DNA from: Leucobacter rhizosphaerae
GTDB lineage: Bacteria; Actinomycetota; Actinomycetes; Actinomycetales; Microbacteriaceae
Direction of reading: 5' to 3'
DNA: 64,000 bases
Assembly (NCBI RefSeq): GCF_022919175.1
Contig: NZ_CP095043.1
Coordinates: 1,798,001-1,862,000 of the forward strand
The first letter of the stretch is position 1, and the number at the start of each line of letters is the position of its first letter. Position numbers and translations under genes: made by a program. The notes beneath the pieces were generated by a model that saw only the letters and a list, made by a program, of their open reading frames with translations, did no database searches and was not told the origin of the DNA. Positions 1 through 8,703 of this stretch are shown one piece after another.

Positions 1-2
1 AC

Positions 3-893
3 ATGACCCGCTACGAGCCGGCGATCGACCTCGACGCGATCGTCGCGATCGACACCCACGTCCATATCGAACTCGGCGAGCACGGACACTCGTCGCTGCC
101 CGACGATCTCGCCGAGGCCGCGAGTGCGTACTTCCGCACCGACGGTCCGCGCCCGGCGCTCGACGCGATCGCGGAGTACTACCGGGAGCGGCGGATGGCC
201 GCGGTGGTCTTCACGGTCGACGCGGGCACAAACCTCGGACAGGAGGCGATCCCGAGCGAGGAGATCGCCGCGGGTGCCGCGCGCCACAGCGACGTGCTGA
301 TCCCGTACGGCTCGGTCGATCCCCGCACGGGCACGGCGGCGGTCGACCGCGCCCGGAGACTCGCCGAGGAGCACGGGGTGCGCGGCTTCAAGTTCCACCC
401 CACCGTGCAGGGCTTCGATCCGAGCGACGAGACGTACTACCCGCTCTACGCGGCGATCGAGTCCGCGGGTGCCGTCGCACTGTTCCACACCGGCCAGACC
501 GGGATCGGCGCGGGCATGCGCGGTGGGCGGGGGCTCCGGCTCGGCCTCTCGAACCCGATGCTGCTCGACGGCGTCGCGGCCGACTTCCCCGACCTGCAGA
601 TCGTGATGGCCCACCCCTCCGTGCCGTGGCAGGAGGAGGCGCTGTCGGTGGCGACGCACAAGCACAATACGTGGATCGACCTCTCCGGCTGGAGTCCGAA
701 GTACTTCCCGGCCGAACTGGTCCGGTACGCGGGATCGATCCTCAAGGACCGGGTGCTGTTCGGGTCCGACTTCCCCCTGATCACTCCCGACCGGTGGATC
801 CGGGACATCGCCGACACTGCGCTGAAGCCCGAGGCGCTCCCGGGGATCATGAAGGACAACGCGATCCGGCTGCTCGGGCTGGGGTCCGCGTGA
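3..893 (+). CDS. Amidohydrolase-2 family metal-dependent hydrolase or decarboxylase
   Basis: This 296-residue protein has the TIM-barrel amidohydrolase-2 (ACMSD-like) pattern. An N-terminal H-x-H pair sits in DTHVHIE (residues 18-24), later histidines lie in KFHPT and MAHPS, and a C-terminal aspartate lies in LFGSDFPL. Members hydrolyse or decarboxylate small carboxylic substrates using one metal ion. Its stop overlaps the GTG start of the acyl-CoA dehydrogenase by 4 bp (GTGA), so the two are co-translated and probably share a pathway that ends in CoA chemistry. The ATG lies 2 bp from the window edge, so upstream signals cannot be judged and a longer N-terminus cannot be fully excluded. The substrate is unknown. 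Confidence 0.85.
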   Translation: MTRYEPAIDLDAIVAIDTHVHIELGEHGHSSLPDDLAEAASAYFRTDGPRPALDAIAEYYRERRMAAVVFTVDAGTNLGQEAIPSEEIAAGAARHSDVLIPYGSVDPRTGTAAVDRARRLAEEHGVRGFKFHPTVQGFDPSDETYYPLYAAIESAGAVALFHTGQTGIGAGMRGGRGLRLGLSNPMLLDGVAADFPDLQIVMAHPSVPWQEEALSVATHKHNTWIDLSGWSPKYFPAELVRYAGSILKDRVLFGSDFPLITPDRWIRDIADTALKPEALPGIMKDNAIRLLGLGSA

Positions 894-2104
894 CCTCCCC
901 CGCACGGGAACCGGCCATCACCGCCGGATCCGCCATCGGCATCGACCCGCTCGGGTACGCGGAGTCGCACCTGAGCGAGCCCGCTCGGGCGGCACTCGCC
1001 CGGTTACAGCGGGTGCTGCGCGCCGAGATCCACCCGCTGCTCGCGGAGGCGTGGGAGTCCGCCTCCATGCCTCCGGCCGTGCTCGACGCGCTCGTGCCGC
1101 TCGACCCGATGCGCCCCGACGGCGTGAGCGTCGAAGAGGCGGAGTCGAGCCTGTACTCGGGCTTTCGCAACTACGTGCTCGCCCGCACCGACGTCTCGGT
1201 CGCGACGCTCGTCAACGCGCAGACCGGCCTCTTCCGCACCACCGTGCGCCTCGGCGGATCACCCGAGCAGGTCGCGGAGCTCGACCCCCGGATCCTGAGC
1301 TTCGATCTCACCGGCGTCTTCGCCCTCACGGAGCCCGAGCACGGCTCCGACATCGCCGGCGGCCTCAGCACCTCGGCGCGCCGCGACGGCGACGGCGACG
1401 ACTGGATCCTCGACGGAGCGAAGCACTGGATCGGGGGCGCCGTGAGCGCCGACGTGCTCGCCGTTTTCGCTCGCGACGCGGCCGACGCCCAGGTGAAGGT
1501 GTTCCTCGTGCCGCGCGATGCGCCGGGCGTCACGCTCGAGACCATCACGGGCAAGGTATCGCTCCGGCCGATGCAGAACGCCACGATCCGCCTCGATGGC
1601 GTGCGGGTGCCGGAGCGCGCGCGGCTGCAGCGGGTGAACGCGTGGCCGGACGTGGCGCGGATCCTCGGCGCCATGCGATCCGACGTCGCCTGGATCGCGA
1701 CCGGGCTGCAGGCCGGCGCCCTCGACGCCGCACTCGCCTACGTGCGCGAGCGCGAGCAGTTCGGCCGGCCGGTCGCCGGGTTCCAGCTCGTGCAGGAGAA
1801 GCTCGCCCGGATGCTCGGCAACCTGACCGCGTCGCTGGGGCTCGTGACCCAGCTCTCGGCCCGGCAGGACGCCGGGGTGCGCACCGACGAGAACTCATCG
1901 CTCGCCAAGATGTGGACCGCACTCCACGCTCGCGAGACCGTCGCGCTCGGTCGCGAGATCGTGGGCGGCAACGGCCTGCTGCTCGAGCACGACGTCGCCC
2001 GGTTCTTCGCCGACGCAGAGGCCGTCTACTCCTACGAGGGCACGCACGAGATCACCTCGCTCATCGTGGGCCGCGCACTCACGGGCGTCTCGGCCTTCAC
2101 GTAA
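890..2104 (+). CDS. Acyl-CoA dehydrogenase, glutaryl-CoA dehydrogenase-like
   Basis: The protein is a 404-residue FAD-dependent acyl-CoA dehydrogenase. Visible family features are the flavin-loop region FALTEPEHGSD, the C-terminal helical domain with REREQFGRPVAGFQLVQEKLA, and YEGTHEI with the glutamate used as catalytic base in the glutaryl-CoA dehydrogenase and isovaleryl-like subgroups. It would oxidise an acyl-CoA to the enoyl-CoA and pass electrons to ETF. I chose the GTG at 890, which overlaps the upstream stop by 4 bp; the frame is open further upstream, but that stretch is antisense-like and overlaps the amidohydrolase. The enoyl-CoA product fits the MaoC hydratase encoded 50 bp downstream. 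Confidence 0.9.
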   Translation: MTSPAREPAITAGSAIGIDPLGYAESHLSEPARAALARLQRVLRAEIHPLLAEAWESASMPPAVLDALVPLDPMRPDGVSVEEAESSLYSGFRNYVLARTDVSVATLVNAQTGLFRTTVRLGGSPEQVAELDPRILSFDLTGVFALTEPEHGSDIAGGLSTSARRDGDGDDWILDGAKHWIGGAVSADVLAVFARDAADAQVKVFLVPRDAPGVTLETITGKVSLRPMQNATIRLDGVRVPERARLQRVNAWPDVARILGAMRSDVAWIATGLQAGALDAALAYVREREQFGRPVAGFQLVQEKLARMLGNLTASLGLVTQLSARQDAGVRTDENSSLAKMWTALHARETVALGREIVGGNGLLLEHDVARFFADAEAVYSYEGTHEITSLIVGRALTGVSAFT

Positions 2105-2154
2105 CGGACCTTCGCACCTCCATCCACCCCTTTCCTCAACCACTCAGGAGACCC

Positions 2155-2607
2155 ATGACCACCACCGCCGCCTACTCCGACGCCCTGTCCCTCGCGGGCA
2201 CCGACCTCGGGGTCACCGACTGGCTCGAGATCACGCAGGATCGGGTGAACCTCTTCGCCGACGCCGTCGACGACCACCAGTGGATCCACGTGGATCCCGC
2301 TCGCGCCGCGGACGGCCCCTTCGGGGGCGCGATCGCCCACGGCTTCCTGTCGCTCTCACTCGCGACGAAGTTCTGGACGGACCTGTTCGATCTCGAGGGC
2401 GTGACGACGAAGGTCAACTACGGCCTCGACAAGGTGCGGTTCGTGTCGCCCGTCAAGGTCGGCGCGCGCGTCCGGATGAGCGCCGTGATCGCCGAGGTGA
2501 CCGAGGTGCCGGGCGGCTACCAGTTCACCGTCGACCAGGTCTTCGAGATCGAGGGCGGGTCGAAGCCGGCCGTCGTCGCGCGCGGCCTGTACCGTTTCTA
2601 CGCATAG
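2155..2607 (+). CDS. MaoC-like enoyl-CoA hydratase
   Basis: The 150-residue protein has a single hot-dog fold of the MaoC type, close to the short R-specific hydratases related to Mycobacterium HtdZ. The hydratase motif is visible as DAVDDHQWIHVD followed by GPFGGAIAHGFLSLSL, which supplies the Asp/His pair that adds water to trans-2-enoyl-CoA. The start is the ATG at 2155, preceded by CAGGAG. It follows the acyl-CoA dehydrogenase and precedes the CoA ligase, so the three form a ligation, oxidation and hydration sequence on a carboxylic acid. The chain-length preference cannot be read from sequence. Confidence 0.88.
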   Translation: MTTTAAYSDALSLAGTDLGVTDWLEITQDRVNLFADAVDDHQWIHVDPARAADGPFGGAIAHGFLSLSLATKFWTDLFDLEGVTTKVNYGLDKVRFVSPVKVGARVRMSAVIAEVTEVPGGYQFTVDQVFEIEGGSKPAVVARGLYRFYA

Positions 2608-2747
2608 CCTCCCGGGCGGCGTGTGATCCCGGATCGCGCGCCGTCCCACGGCTCTCGCTTCGCGGCGGTACCCCGCTCCCCGCACACCCACCCGCACCCC
2701 GCACTCCCGCACTGAACCCCCTGGCTCACCCTCAACGAAGAGACACC

Positions 2748-4322
2748 ATGCAGAATCACGGACTGGGCGCTTGGCTCTCCACGCGCCGGCAGAAGAACCC
2801 CGAGAAGGTCGCACTGATCACCGGAGACGGCCGGAGCATGACCTACCGGAAGCTCGCGGACCTCACGGACGCCATGTCGGGACTGCTGTGGCACCGTGGC
2901 GTGCGACGCGGCGACACCGTCGCGTTTCTCGGGGAGAACAGCCCCGAGTTCCTGATGACCCTGTTCGGGTGCGCGCAGCTCGGCGCGGTCTTCGTGCCGG
3001 TGAACACCCGCCTGGCACCGCCCGAGATCGCGCATGTGCTGCGGGACTCGGGGGCGCGGGTGCTGCTGCACGACGCCGCCTTCGGCGAGCGCGTGCGACC
3101 GCTCGTGGACGACGCGGGCCTGCCGCACCTGATCTGCACGGACGGTCAAGCAACGGACGATCCCGGCACCGACCATCCAAGCACTGACGATCCCGAACCG
3201 GACGCGGCACCCGGCTTGCGGGAGCAGCTCCGCACCGGGCTCCGCGGCCACGTGGACGTCGGCGTCGGCCCCGACGACCCCGCCGTGATCCTCTACACCT
3301 CCGGCACCACCGGGAAGGCCAAGGGGGCCGTGCTGAGCCACGGCAATCTGACCTGGGTGAGCCTCAACACCCTCGTCGACTACGACCTCGTCTCCTCCGA
3401 CGTCGCGCTGATGATCTCCCCGCTCTTCCACGCCGCTTCGCTCGGCATGGGTGCGCTGCCGATCCTCCTCAAGGGCGGCACCATGGTGCTCGAGCAGGGG
3501 TTCGACGCCGGACGAGCGCTGGAGCTGATCGAGCGCCATCGCATCACCATGCTGAGCGGCGTTCCCACGACCTACCAGCTCATGGCCGATCACCCCAGCT
3601 GGGCCGGTACCGACCTCTCCTCGCTCGCGAAGCTCACCTGCGGCGGCTCCGCCGTGCCGAGCCGGATCCTCGAGGCCTACGAGGCCCGCGGCCTCTCGTT
3701 CTCCCAGGGCTACGGCATGACCGAGACCTCTCCCGGCGCGACGAGCCTCGCTCCGGCGATGACCCGCGAGAAGCAGGGCAGCGTCGGGCTGCCGCACTTC
3801 TTCACCGAGGTGCGGATCGCCTCGGATGCCGACGGCACCGTCGCTCCGCGGGGGACCGTCGGTGAGATCGAGGTGCGGGGGCCCAACGTCTTCCTCGGCT
3901 ACCACAACCTCCCCGAACCGACCGCGGCCGCCTTCACCCCCGACGGCTGGTTCCGCTCCGGCGACCTCGGATACCTCGACGAGGACGGCTACCTCTTCAT
4001 CGCCGACCGCCTGAAGGACATGATCATCTCGGGTGGCGAGAACATTTACCCCGCCGAGATTGAGGACCAGCTGTACGGCCTCGACGGCGTCACCGGCGCC
4101 GCCGTGATCGGCATTCCCGATGCGCAGTGGGGCGAGGTACCGTGGGCGGTGCTCACCGTCATCGACGGCCACGAGGTGACGACCGAGGCGGTCCGCGCGG
4201 CGCTCGACGGCACGCTGGCGCGGTTCAAGCTGCCGAAGCGAGTGGTGGTCATCGACGAGCTCCCGCGCACGGCGTCGGGCAAGATCCGGAAGGCGGACCT
4301 GCGCGCCCGCTTCGGCGGGTGA
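2748..4322 (+). CDS. Acyl-CoA synthetase, AMP-forming (FadD-like)
   Basis: The protein is a 524-residue adenylate-forming ligase. The phosphate loop YTSGTTGKAKG lies near residue 182, the YGMTE motif follows, the hinge region reads DRLKDMIISGGEN near residue 420, and the C-terminal catalytic lysine lies in RTASGKIRK. It activates a carboxylate to its CoA thioester with ATP. The start is the ATG at 2748; the open frame further upstream overlaps the MaoC gene. A low-complexity Asp/Thr/Pro segment at about residues 136-151 (nucleotides 3154-3203) contains repeats of gacgatcc and is not part of the usual fold. The acid used is unknown; the neighbours suggest a branched, aromatic or short-chain acid rather than general fatty acids. 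Confidence 0.92.
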   Translation: MQNHGLGAWLSTRRQKNPEKVALITGDGRSMTYRKLADLTDAMSGLLWHRGVRRGDTVAFLGENSPEFLMTLFGCAQLGAVFVPVNTRLAPPEIAHVLRDSGARVLLHDAAFGERVRPLVDDAGLPHLICTDGQATDDPGTDHPSTDDPEPDAAPGLREQLRTGLRGHVDVGVGPDDPAVILYTSGTTGKAKGAVLSHGNLTWVSLNTLVDYDLVSSDVALMISPLFHAASLGMGALPILLKGGTMVLEQGFDAGRALELIERHRITMLSGVPTTYQLMADHPSWAGTDLSSLAKLTCGGSAVPSRILEAYEARGLSFSQGYGMTETSPGATSLAPAMTREKQGSVGLPHFFTEVRIASDADGTVAPRGTVGEIEVRGPNVFLGYHNLPEPTAAAFTPDGWFRSGDLGYLDEDGYLFIADRLKDMIISGGENIYPAEIEDQLYGLDGVTGAAVIGIPDAQWGEVPWAVLTVIDGHEVTTEAVRAALDGTLARFKLPKRVVVIDELPRTASGKIRKADLRARFGG

Positions 4323-4425
4323 TCGCGGGGCTTCGCCACGAAAGAACCGGGGCTTCGCTACGGTGGAGTCGGGCCACCCCGCGCGGCCCTCGGTGCACGC
4401 AGGTCGACGGGCAAAAGGAGCAGCA

Positions 4426-5046
4426 GTGGCACGAGGACGTCCGCGCACGGCGCGGCTCTCGAGCGAGATCATCGTCGATACCGCGATGCGCACGATCGAC
4501 GGCGGCTCCCCGCTCAGCATGAGCCACATCGCCCGCGAGCTCTCGGTGCACGTCTCCTCGCTCTACAACCACGTGGGTGACCGGGACGGCCTCATCGAGC
4601 TGCTCCGCGTGCGGATCTCGGAGGAGTACCCGGTACCGCCGCTCGACGGCCTGACCTGGCAGGACGCGGTGCGGACGGTCGCCACGACGATCCACACCGC
4701 GTTCCTCGCGCACCCCCGGCTCATCCCGTACCTCGCGGACACCCCGGTGAGCTCGCCCGGCATCGTGGAGATCTACGCGCGGCTCGCCGAGGCCATGGTC
4801 GACGCGGGCCACAGCGCGCAGCGCGCATCGATCACCATCCGCATGATCGACACCCTCGCGCTCGGCACCGCGATGGTGACCTCATCGAGCCCCGCGAAGT
4901 GGAACGATCGATCACCCGGAGGCCAGGCACTCATCGAGGCAGCCGAGACCTGGGACGACGATCGGGATCAGACCTCCGAGGCGTTCGAGCTGAGCCTCCG
5001 CTTCATCCTCGCCGGGCTGGAGGGGGAGCTCGCGGAGCAGGGGTGA
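4426..5046 (+). CDS. TetR-family transcriptional regulator
   Basis: The 206-residue protein has a TetR N-terminal helix-turn-helix (about residues 10-55, including LSMSHIARELSVHVSSLYNHV) and a helical TetR_C ligand domain. The GTG start at 4426 is preceded by AAAAGGAG with good spacing; an earlier in-frame start at 4363 has no such site. It lies 103 bp after the CoA ligase on the same strand and converges on the peptide ABC operon, with only 9 bp between the stops. It may sense an acyl-CoA or related ligand and control the CoA operon, the amidase/ABC operon, or both. The 13-bp palindrome at 12466-12478 is one candidate operator, but nothing here proves that link. Confidence 0.85.
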   Translation: MARGRPRTARLSSEIIVDTAMRTIDGGSPLSMSHIARELSVHVSSLYNHVGDRDGLIELLRVRISEEYPVPPLDGLTWQDAVRTVATTIHTAFLAHPRLIPYLADTPVSSPGIVEIYARLAEAMVDAGHSAQRASITIRMIDTLALGTAMVTSSSPAKWNDRSPGGQALIEAAETWDDDRDQTSEAFELSLRFILAGLEGELAEQG

Positions 5047-5055
5047 GGCAGAGCC

Positions 5056-5895
5056 CTACGCCCCCGCCCCGTCGAGCGCGAAGCCCGGCGCCCCCGGCAC
5101 CGACGCCAGGAGCCGCTGCGTGTAGGGGTCCTCGGGTGCGGTCAGCACCTGCTCGGCCGTACCGGCCTCGACGATGTCGCCGTGCAGCAGTACGATCACG
5201 TCGTCGCTCACCTGTCGCACGACCGCGAGGTTGTGCGACACGAAGAGCACGGTCAGCGAGAGCTCCGTGCGCAGCCGCTCGAACAGCTCCAGGATCTCGG
5301 CCTGCGTCGACAGATCGAGCGCGGAGGTGATCTCGTCGGCGATGATGAGCTCCGGTTCGACCGCGAGCGCGCGGGCGATCGCGATCCGCTGGCGCTGGCC
5401 GCCCGAGAACTCCCGCGGGTAACGGCCTGCGACACTCGGGTCGAGCGCGACGAGGCGCAGCAGCTCGTCGATGCGGTCGCGGTGTCTCCGGATCGATGCG
5501 CCGCTCGGGTCGAGCGCCTCGGCGAGCGTCTGACCGATGGTGCGGCGCGGGTCGAGCGAGGAGTAGGGATCCTGCGGGATGAGCTGGATCTTGCGGCGGA
5601 GCGCTGCACGATCCCGCCCCCGCGCCCCCACGATCGAGGCGCCGTCGAACCGGATCTCTCCGGCCGAGGGGTGATGGATCCCGACGATCGTCTTCGCGAT
5701 CGTGGACTTGCCGGATCCCGACTCCCCCACGAGCCCGACGGTGGTGCCCGCCGCGATGTCGAAGGAGATACCGTGCAAGACCCGCGTCGCCCGAGTGCCG
5801 CGACCCAGCACGACCTCGAGGTTCGCGACGGAGAGCCGAGACGGCTGCTCCGGGGCGCCGGGTGACGTCGGTACCCGGTCGTGTGCGGTGGTCAT
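5056..5895 (-). CDS. Peptide ABC transporter ATP-binding protein (OppF/DppF type)
   Basis: The 279-residue ATPase has Walker A GESGSGKST, Q-loop IPQDPYSSLDP, ABC signature EFSGGQRQR, Walker B ELIIADE and the H-loop histidine in FVSHN. These are typical of the second ATPase of dipeptide/oligopeptide/nickel importers. It ends at the convergent boundary with the TetR gene. The ATG at 5895 overlaps the stop of the upstream fused permease-ATPase by 4 bp. It is the last gene of an importer operon (binding protein, amidase, permease, permease-ATPase, ATPase) and would pair with the ATPase domain of the fusion protein. Confidence 0.93.
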   Translation of the reverse strand: MTTAHDRVPTSPGAPEQPSRLSVANLEVVLGRGTRATRVLHGISFDIAAGTTVGLVGESGSGKSTIAKTIVGIHHPSAGEIRFDGASIVGARGRDRAALRRKIQLIPQDPYSSLDPRRTIGQTLAEALDPSGASIRRHRDRIDELLRLVALDPSVAGRYPREFSGGQRQRIAIARALAVEPELIIADEITSALDLSTQAEILELFERLRTELSLTVLFVSHNLAVVRQVSDDVIVLLHGDIVEAGTAEQVLTAPEDPYTQRLLASVPGAPGFALDGAGA

Positions 5896-7673
5896 GAGCG
5901 AGCCTCCTCGGAGTGCTGGGGTGTCGGAGCGGCCTGCGGTGCATCTGCGGCCGCCGGCGGAGACGCCGACGCGGGATCGGTGCGGGTGCGGATCGGGGCG
6001 TCCATGCGGGGCGAGGCGGCGAGCAGCTGCCGGGTGTACGAGTGCTCCGCGCGGCCGGCCTTGAGGTCGGCTCCGGTGAGACGCTCGATGATCTCCCCGG
6101 AGCGCATCACCAGCACGTGGTCGCAGAGCTCCTGGACCACGCCGATGTCGTGCGAGATGAAGAGCATCGCGGTGCCCTGCTCCCGGTTGATGCGACGGAA
6201 CTGCCGCAGCACCTCGGCCTGCACCGTGACATCGAGCGCGGTCGTCGGCTCGTCGGCGATGATGAGCTTCGGATCGGTGAGAACGGCGGCCGCGATCGTC
6301 GCCCGCTGCAGCATGCCGCCCGACCACTGGAACGCGTGCTGCTTCATGCGGTTCTCGGAGTCGCGCACGTGGATCCGGTCGAGCGCCTCGCGCACGCGGG
6401 TGCGCGCGGCGCGACGTCCGAGTCCGAGGTGGATCCGCGCGACCTCCGCGAGCTGCCCGCCCATGCGGAGGGCGGGGTTGAACGTGGTGCCGGGATCCTG
6501 GTAGACCAGGCCGATCTCGGTGGCGAGTCGGCGCGGGTCGTTCCGGCCGGTGAGATCCATGTCGTCCAGCCGCACGGTGCGGGCCTCGGAGCGCACGCCG
6601 TCGGCGAGCAGCCCCGCGACGGCCATCGCGGTCATCGACTTGCCCGAGCCCGACTCGCCGACGAGGCCGAGCACCTCGCCGCGGCCGATCGCGAATCCGA
6701 CACCGCGCACCAGCTCGGTGCCGTTCGGTGCGAAGACGTGCAGGTCGTCGACCTCCACGAGCGCGTCGGGGCGCGGTGCGCTCGCCTCGCGCGGGGTCGG
6801 CGTCACGGCCGCGGCCTTCCGCGGCAGGCGGAGTCCGGGGTCGAGCGTCTGCGCCAGACCGTCGCCGATGAGCATCGCGGTGATGCCGGTGTAGACCAGC
6901 ATGATCGCGGGCGCGAGCGCCTGCCACGGCTGGGTGTAGATGCCCGTGAGCCCGTCGCTGAGCAGCTGACCGAAATCGAACTGCGGGCTCTGCACACCGA
7001 GACCGACGAACGACAGGCTCGCGATCTCGAGCAGCGCGAGCGCGAAGCTCGACGTCGTGAGCACGAGCAGCGGGCCGGAGATGTTCGGCAGGAGGTGCCG
7101 CGAGAAGAGCCGGAACCCCGGCACCCCGAGGAGCCGAGCCGTGGTCACGAAGTCGCGCTGCACGACGCCCGCCACCATGTTCGAGGTGAGACGCGCGAAG
7201 CTCGGGATCCCGGCGACACCGATCGCAATGACCGCGGACATCGAGCCCGGCCCGAGGATCGCGGCGATCACGAGCGCGAGCACCAGTGCCGGGAACGCGA
7301 CCGAGGCGTCGACGATCCGGAGCACCACCTCGCGCAGGCGGCGCGGCGCGAGCCAGATCATGCCGCCGAGCAGCACCCCGGCGACCACCGAGACCGCGGT
7401 CGCCCCGGCCGCCATGAGCAGCGTGAGCCGGGTCGCGACCAGGGAGCGCGCGAGCACGTCGCGACCGAGCGCGTCGGTGCCGAGGAGGTGCTCCGGGCTC
7501 GGCCCCTGGCGGGATCCGCCGCCGAGCGCTTCGGCCGCTTGGCCGAGCACCATCGGGGCGATGATCGCCACGAGCACCAGGATCCCGCCCAGGATGAGGC
7601 CGACCACGAGCGACGGGGTGAGCGTGCGGGATCGCCGGGCCGTGGGCCGCATGCGTGCGATCTGACTAACCAT
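5892..7673 (-). CDS. Peptide ABC transporter, fused permease (DppC) and ATPase (DppD)
   Basis: The 593-residue protein joins two importer components. Residues 1 to about 280 are a DppC-type permease with the EAA-loop region and several membrane helices (first helix about 21-42). Residues about 303-565 are an ATPase with Walker A GESGSGKS (339-346), signature WSGGMLQR, Walker B LIIADEPTTALD and an H-loop in FISHD. The fusion architecture is common in actinobacterial dipeptide/oligopeptide/nickel systems. It overlaps the upstream permease gene by 8 bp and the downstream ATPase gene by 4 bp. The C-terminal 30 residues are Ala/Pro-rich and look like a linker. Confidence 0.93.
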   Translation of the reverse strand: MVSQIARMRPTARRSRTLTPSLVVGLILGGILVLVAIIAPMVLGQAAEALGGGSRQGPSPEHLLGTDALGRDVLARSLVATRLTLLMAAGATAVSVVAGVLLGGMIWLAPRRLREVVLRIVDASVAFPALVLALVIAAILGPGSMSAVIAIGVAGIPSFARLTSNMVAGVVQRDFVTTARLLGVPGFRLFSRHLLPNISGPLLVLTTSSFALALLEIASLSFVGLGVQSPQFDFGQLLSDGLTGIYTQPWQALAPAIMLVYTGITAMLIGDGLAQTLDPGLRLPRKAAAVTPTPREASAPRPDALVEVDDLHVFAPNGTELVRGVGFAIGRGEVLGLVGESGSGKSMTAMAVAGLLADGVRSEARTVRLDDMDLTGRNDPRRLATEIGLVYQDPGTTFNPALRMGGQLAEVARIHLGLGRRAARTRVREALDRIHVRDSENRMKQHAFQWSGGMLQRATIAAAVLTDPKLIIADEPTTALDVTVQAEVLRQFRRINREQGTAMLFISHDIGVVQELCDHVLVMRSGEIIERLTGADLKAGRAEHSYTRQLLAASPRMDAPIRTRTDPASASPPAAADAPQAAPTPQHSEEARS

Positions 7674-8703
7674 GGGTGGCTCCTCCGAGCGTGCGGGGAT
7701 CGATCAGCCCGAGCACCACGTCGATCAGCAGATTCACGAGGATCGCGAGCAGGCCGATGACCAGGATGATGCCCTGGATGGTGGGGTAGTCCTTGTAGAT
7801 GATGGACTGCACGACCTCGAGCCCGAGACCGGGGTACGAGAACACGGTCTCGATGATGATCGTGCCGCCGATGAGGCCGGCCAGGATCAGTCCGGTGAGG
7901 GTGAGCGTGCTCGCCATGAGGTTGGGCAGCGCGTGCACGAGATAGAGCCGGATCGCGCGCAACCGGTGCCCCTTCGCGGTCCGCATGAAGTCCTGCTGCA
8001 GCACACTGTAGGTCTCCTGCCGCACCACGCGTGCGACGGCGAAGGTCGGTCCGAGCGCGAGGGCGAGCATCGGGAGCACCCAGAACCCTGCGGCATCCAC
8101 CCCGCCCGCGGGCAGCACCTTGAGGCCGATCGCGAAGACGATCACGAGCACCGTACCGGCGACGTACGCGGGGAACGACGCGAGGAAGCCGGCGGTGGCG
8201 CCGAAGGCGGTGCCGAGTGCGCTCCGGCGGCCGCCCCGGGTCAGCACGCCGACGAGCATGCCGAGCGGGATCGCCACGACGATCACGATGACGATCGAGC
8301 CGAGCGCGAGCAGTGCGGTGTAGGGCAGTTTGGTGGCGATGATGTCGGAGACGGGCACCCCGTACCGGAAGGATGACCCGAACTCCCCCTGGACGATGTT
8401 GCCCAGGAAGTGCACGAACTGCAGCCACAGCGGATCGTCGAGGCCGAGGCGCATCCGGAGCGCCGCAACCGCCTCGGGGGTGGCGTTCGTGCCGAGCATC
8501 GCCACCGCCGGATCGCCCGGGATCAGCGGCACGATCAGGAAGGTGACGATCACCAGCAGCGAGAGCGAGAGCACCAGACCGCCGAGTCGCCGGATGGCGA
8601 ACGCGGCCCAGTCGGAGCGGAGCCAGGCGAACCGATGCCCGCTCGCGCGAGTGATGGTGGCGATGTGCTGCGTGGAATCGCCCGGGGCGGGGATCGAGGT
8701 CAC
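7666..8703 (-). CDS. Peptide ABC transporter permease (DppB type)
   Basis: This 345-residue membrane protein has the DppB/OppB layout: an N-terminal helix (VLSLSLLVIVTFLIVPLIPG), the conserved PGDPAVAMLG region, the periplasmic segment with GEFGSSFRYG, and the loop RVVRQETYSVLQQDFMRTAK followed by KGHRLRAI, which contacts the ATPases. The start is the GTG at 8703, which overlaps the amidase stop by 4 bp; the frame stays open further upstream but runs antisense-like through the amidase. It forms the transmembrane pore with the permease half of the downstream fusion protein. Confidence 0.93.
   Translation of the reverse strand: MTSIPAPGDSTQHIATITRASGHRFAWLRSDWAAFAIRRLGGLVLSLSLLVIVTFLIVPLIPGDPAVAMLGTNATPEAVAALRMRLGLDDPLWLQFVHFLGNIVQGEFGSSFRYGVPVSDIIATKLPYTALLALGSIVIVIVVAIPLGMLVGVLTRGGRRSALGTAFGATAGFLASFPAYVAGTVLVIVFAIGLKVLPAGGVDAAGFWVLPMLALALGPTFAVARVVRQETYSVLQQDFMRTAKGHRLRAIRLYLVHALPNLMASTLTLTGLILAGLIGGTIIIETVFSYPGLGLEVVQSIIYKDYPTIQGIILVIGLLAILVNLLIDVVLGLIDPRTLGGATHG

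Noticed and set aside
2598..4529. Minus-strand open frame opposite the CoA ligase
   Set aside because: It has shadow-type composition, no recognisable family, and the ligase on the plus strand has complete motifs.
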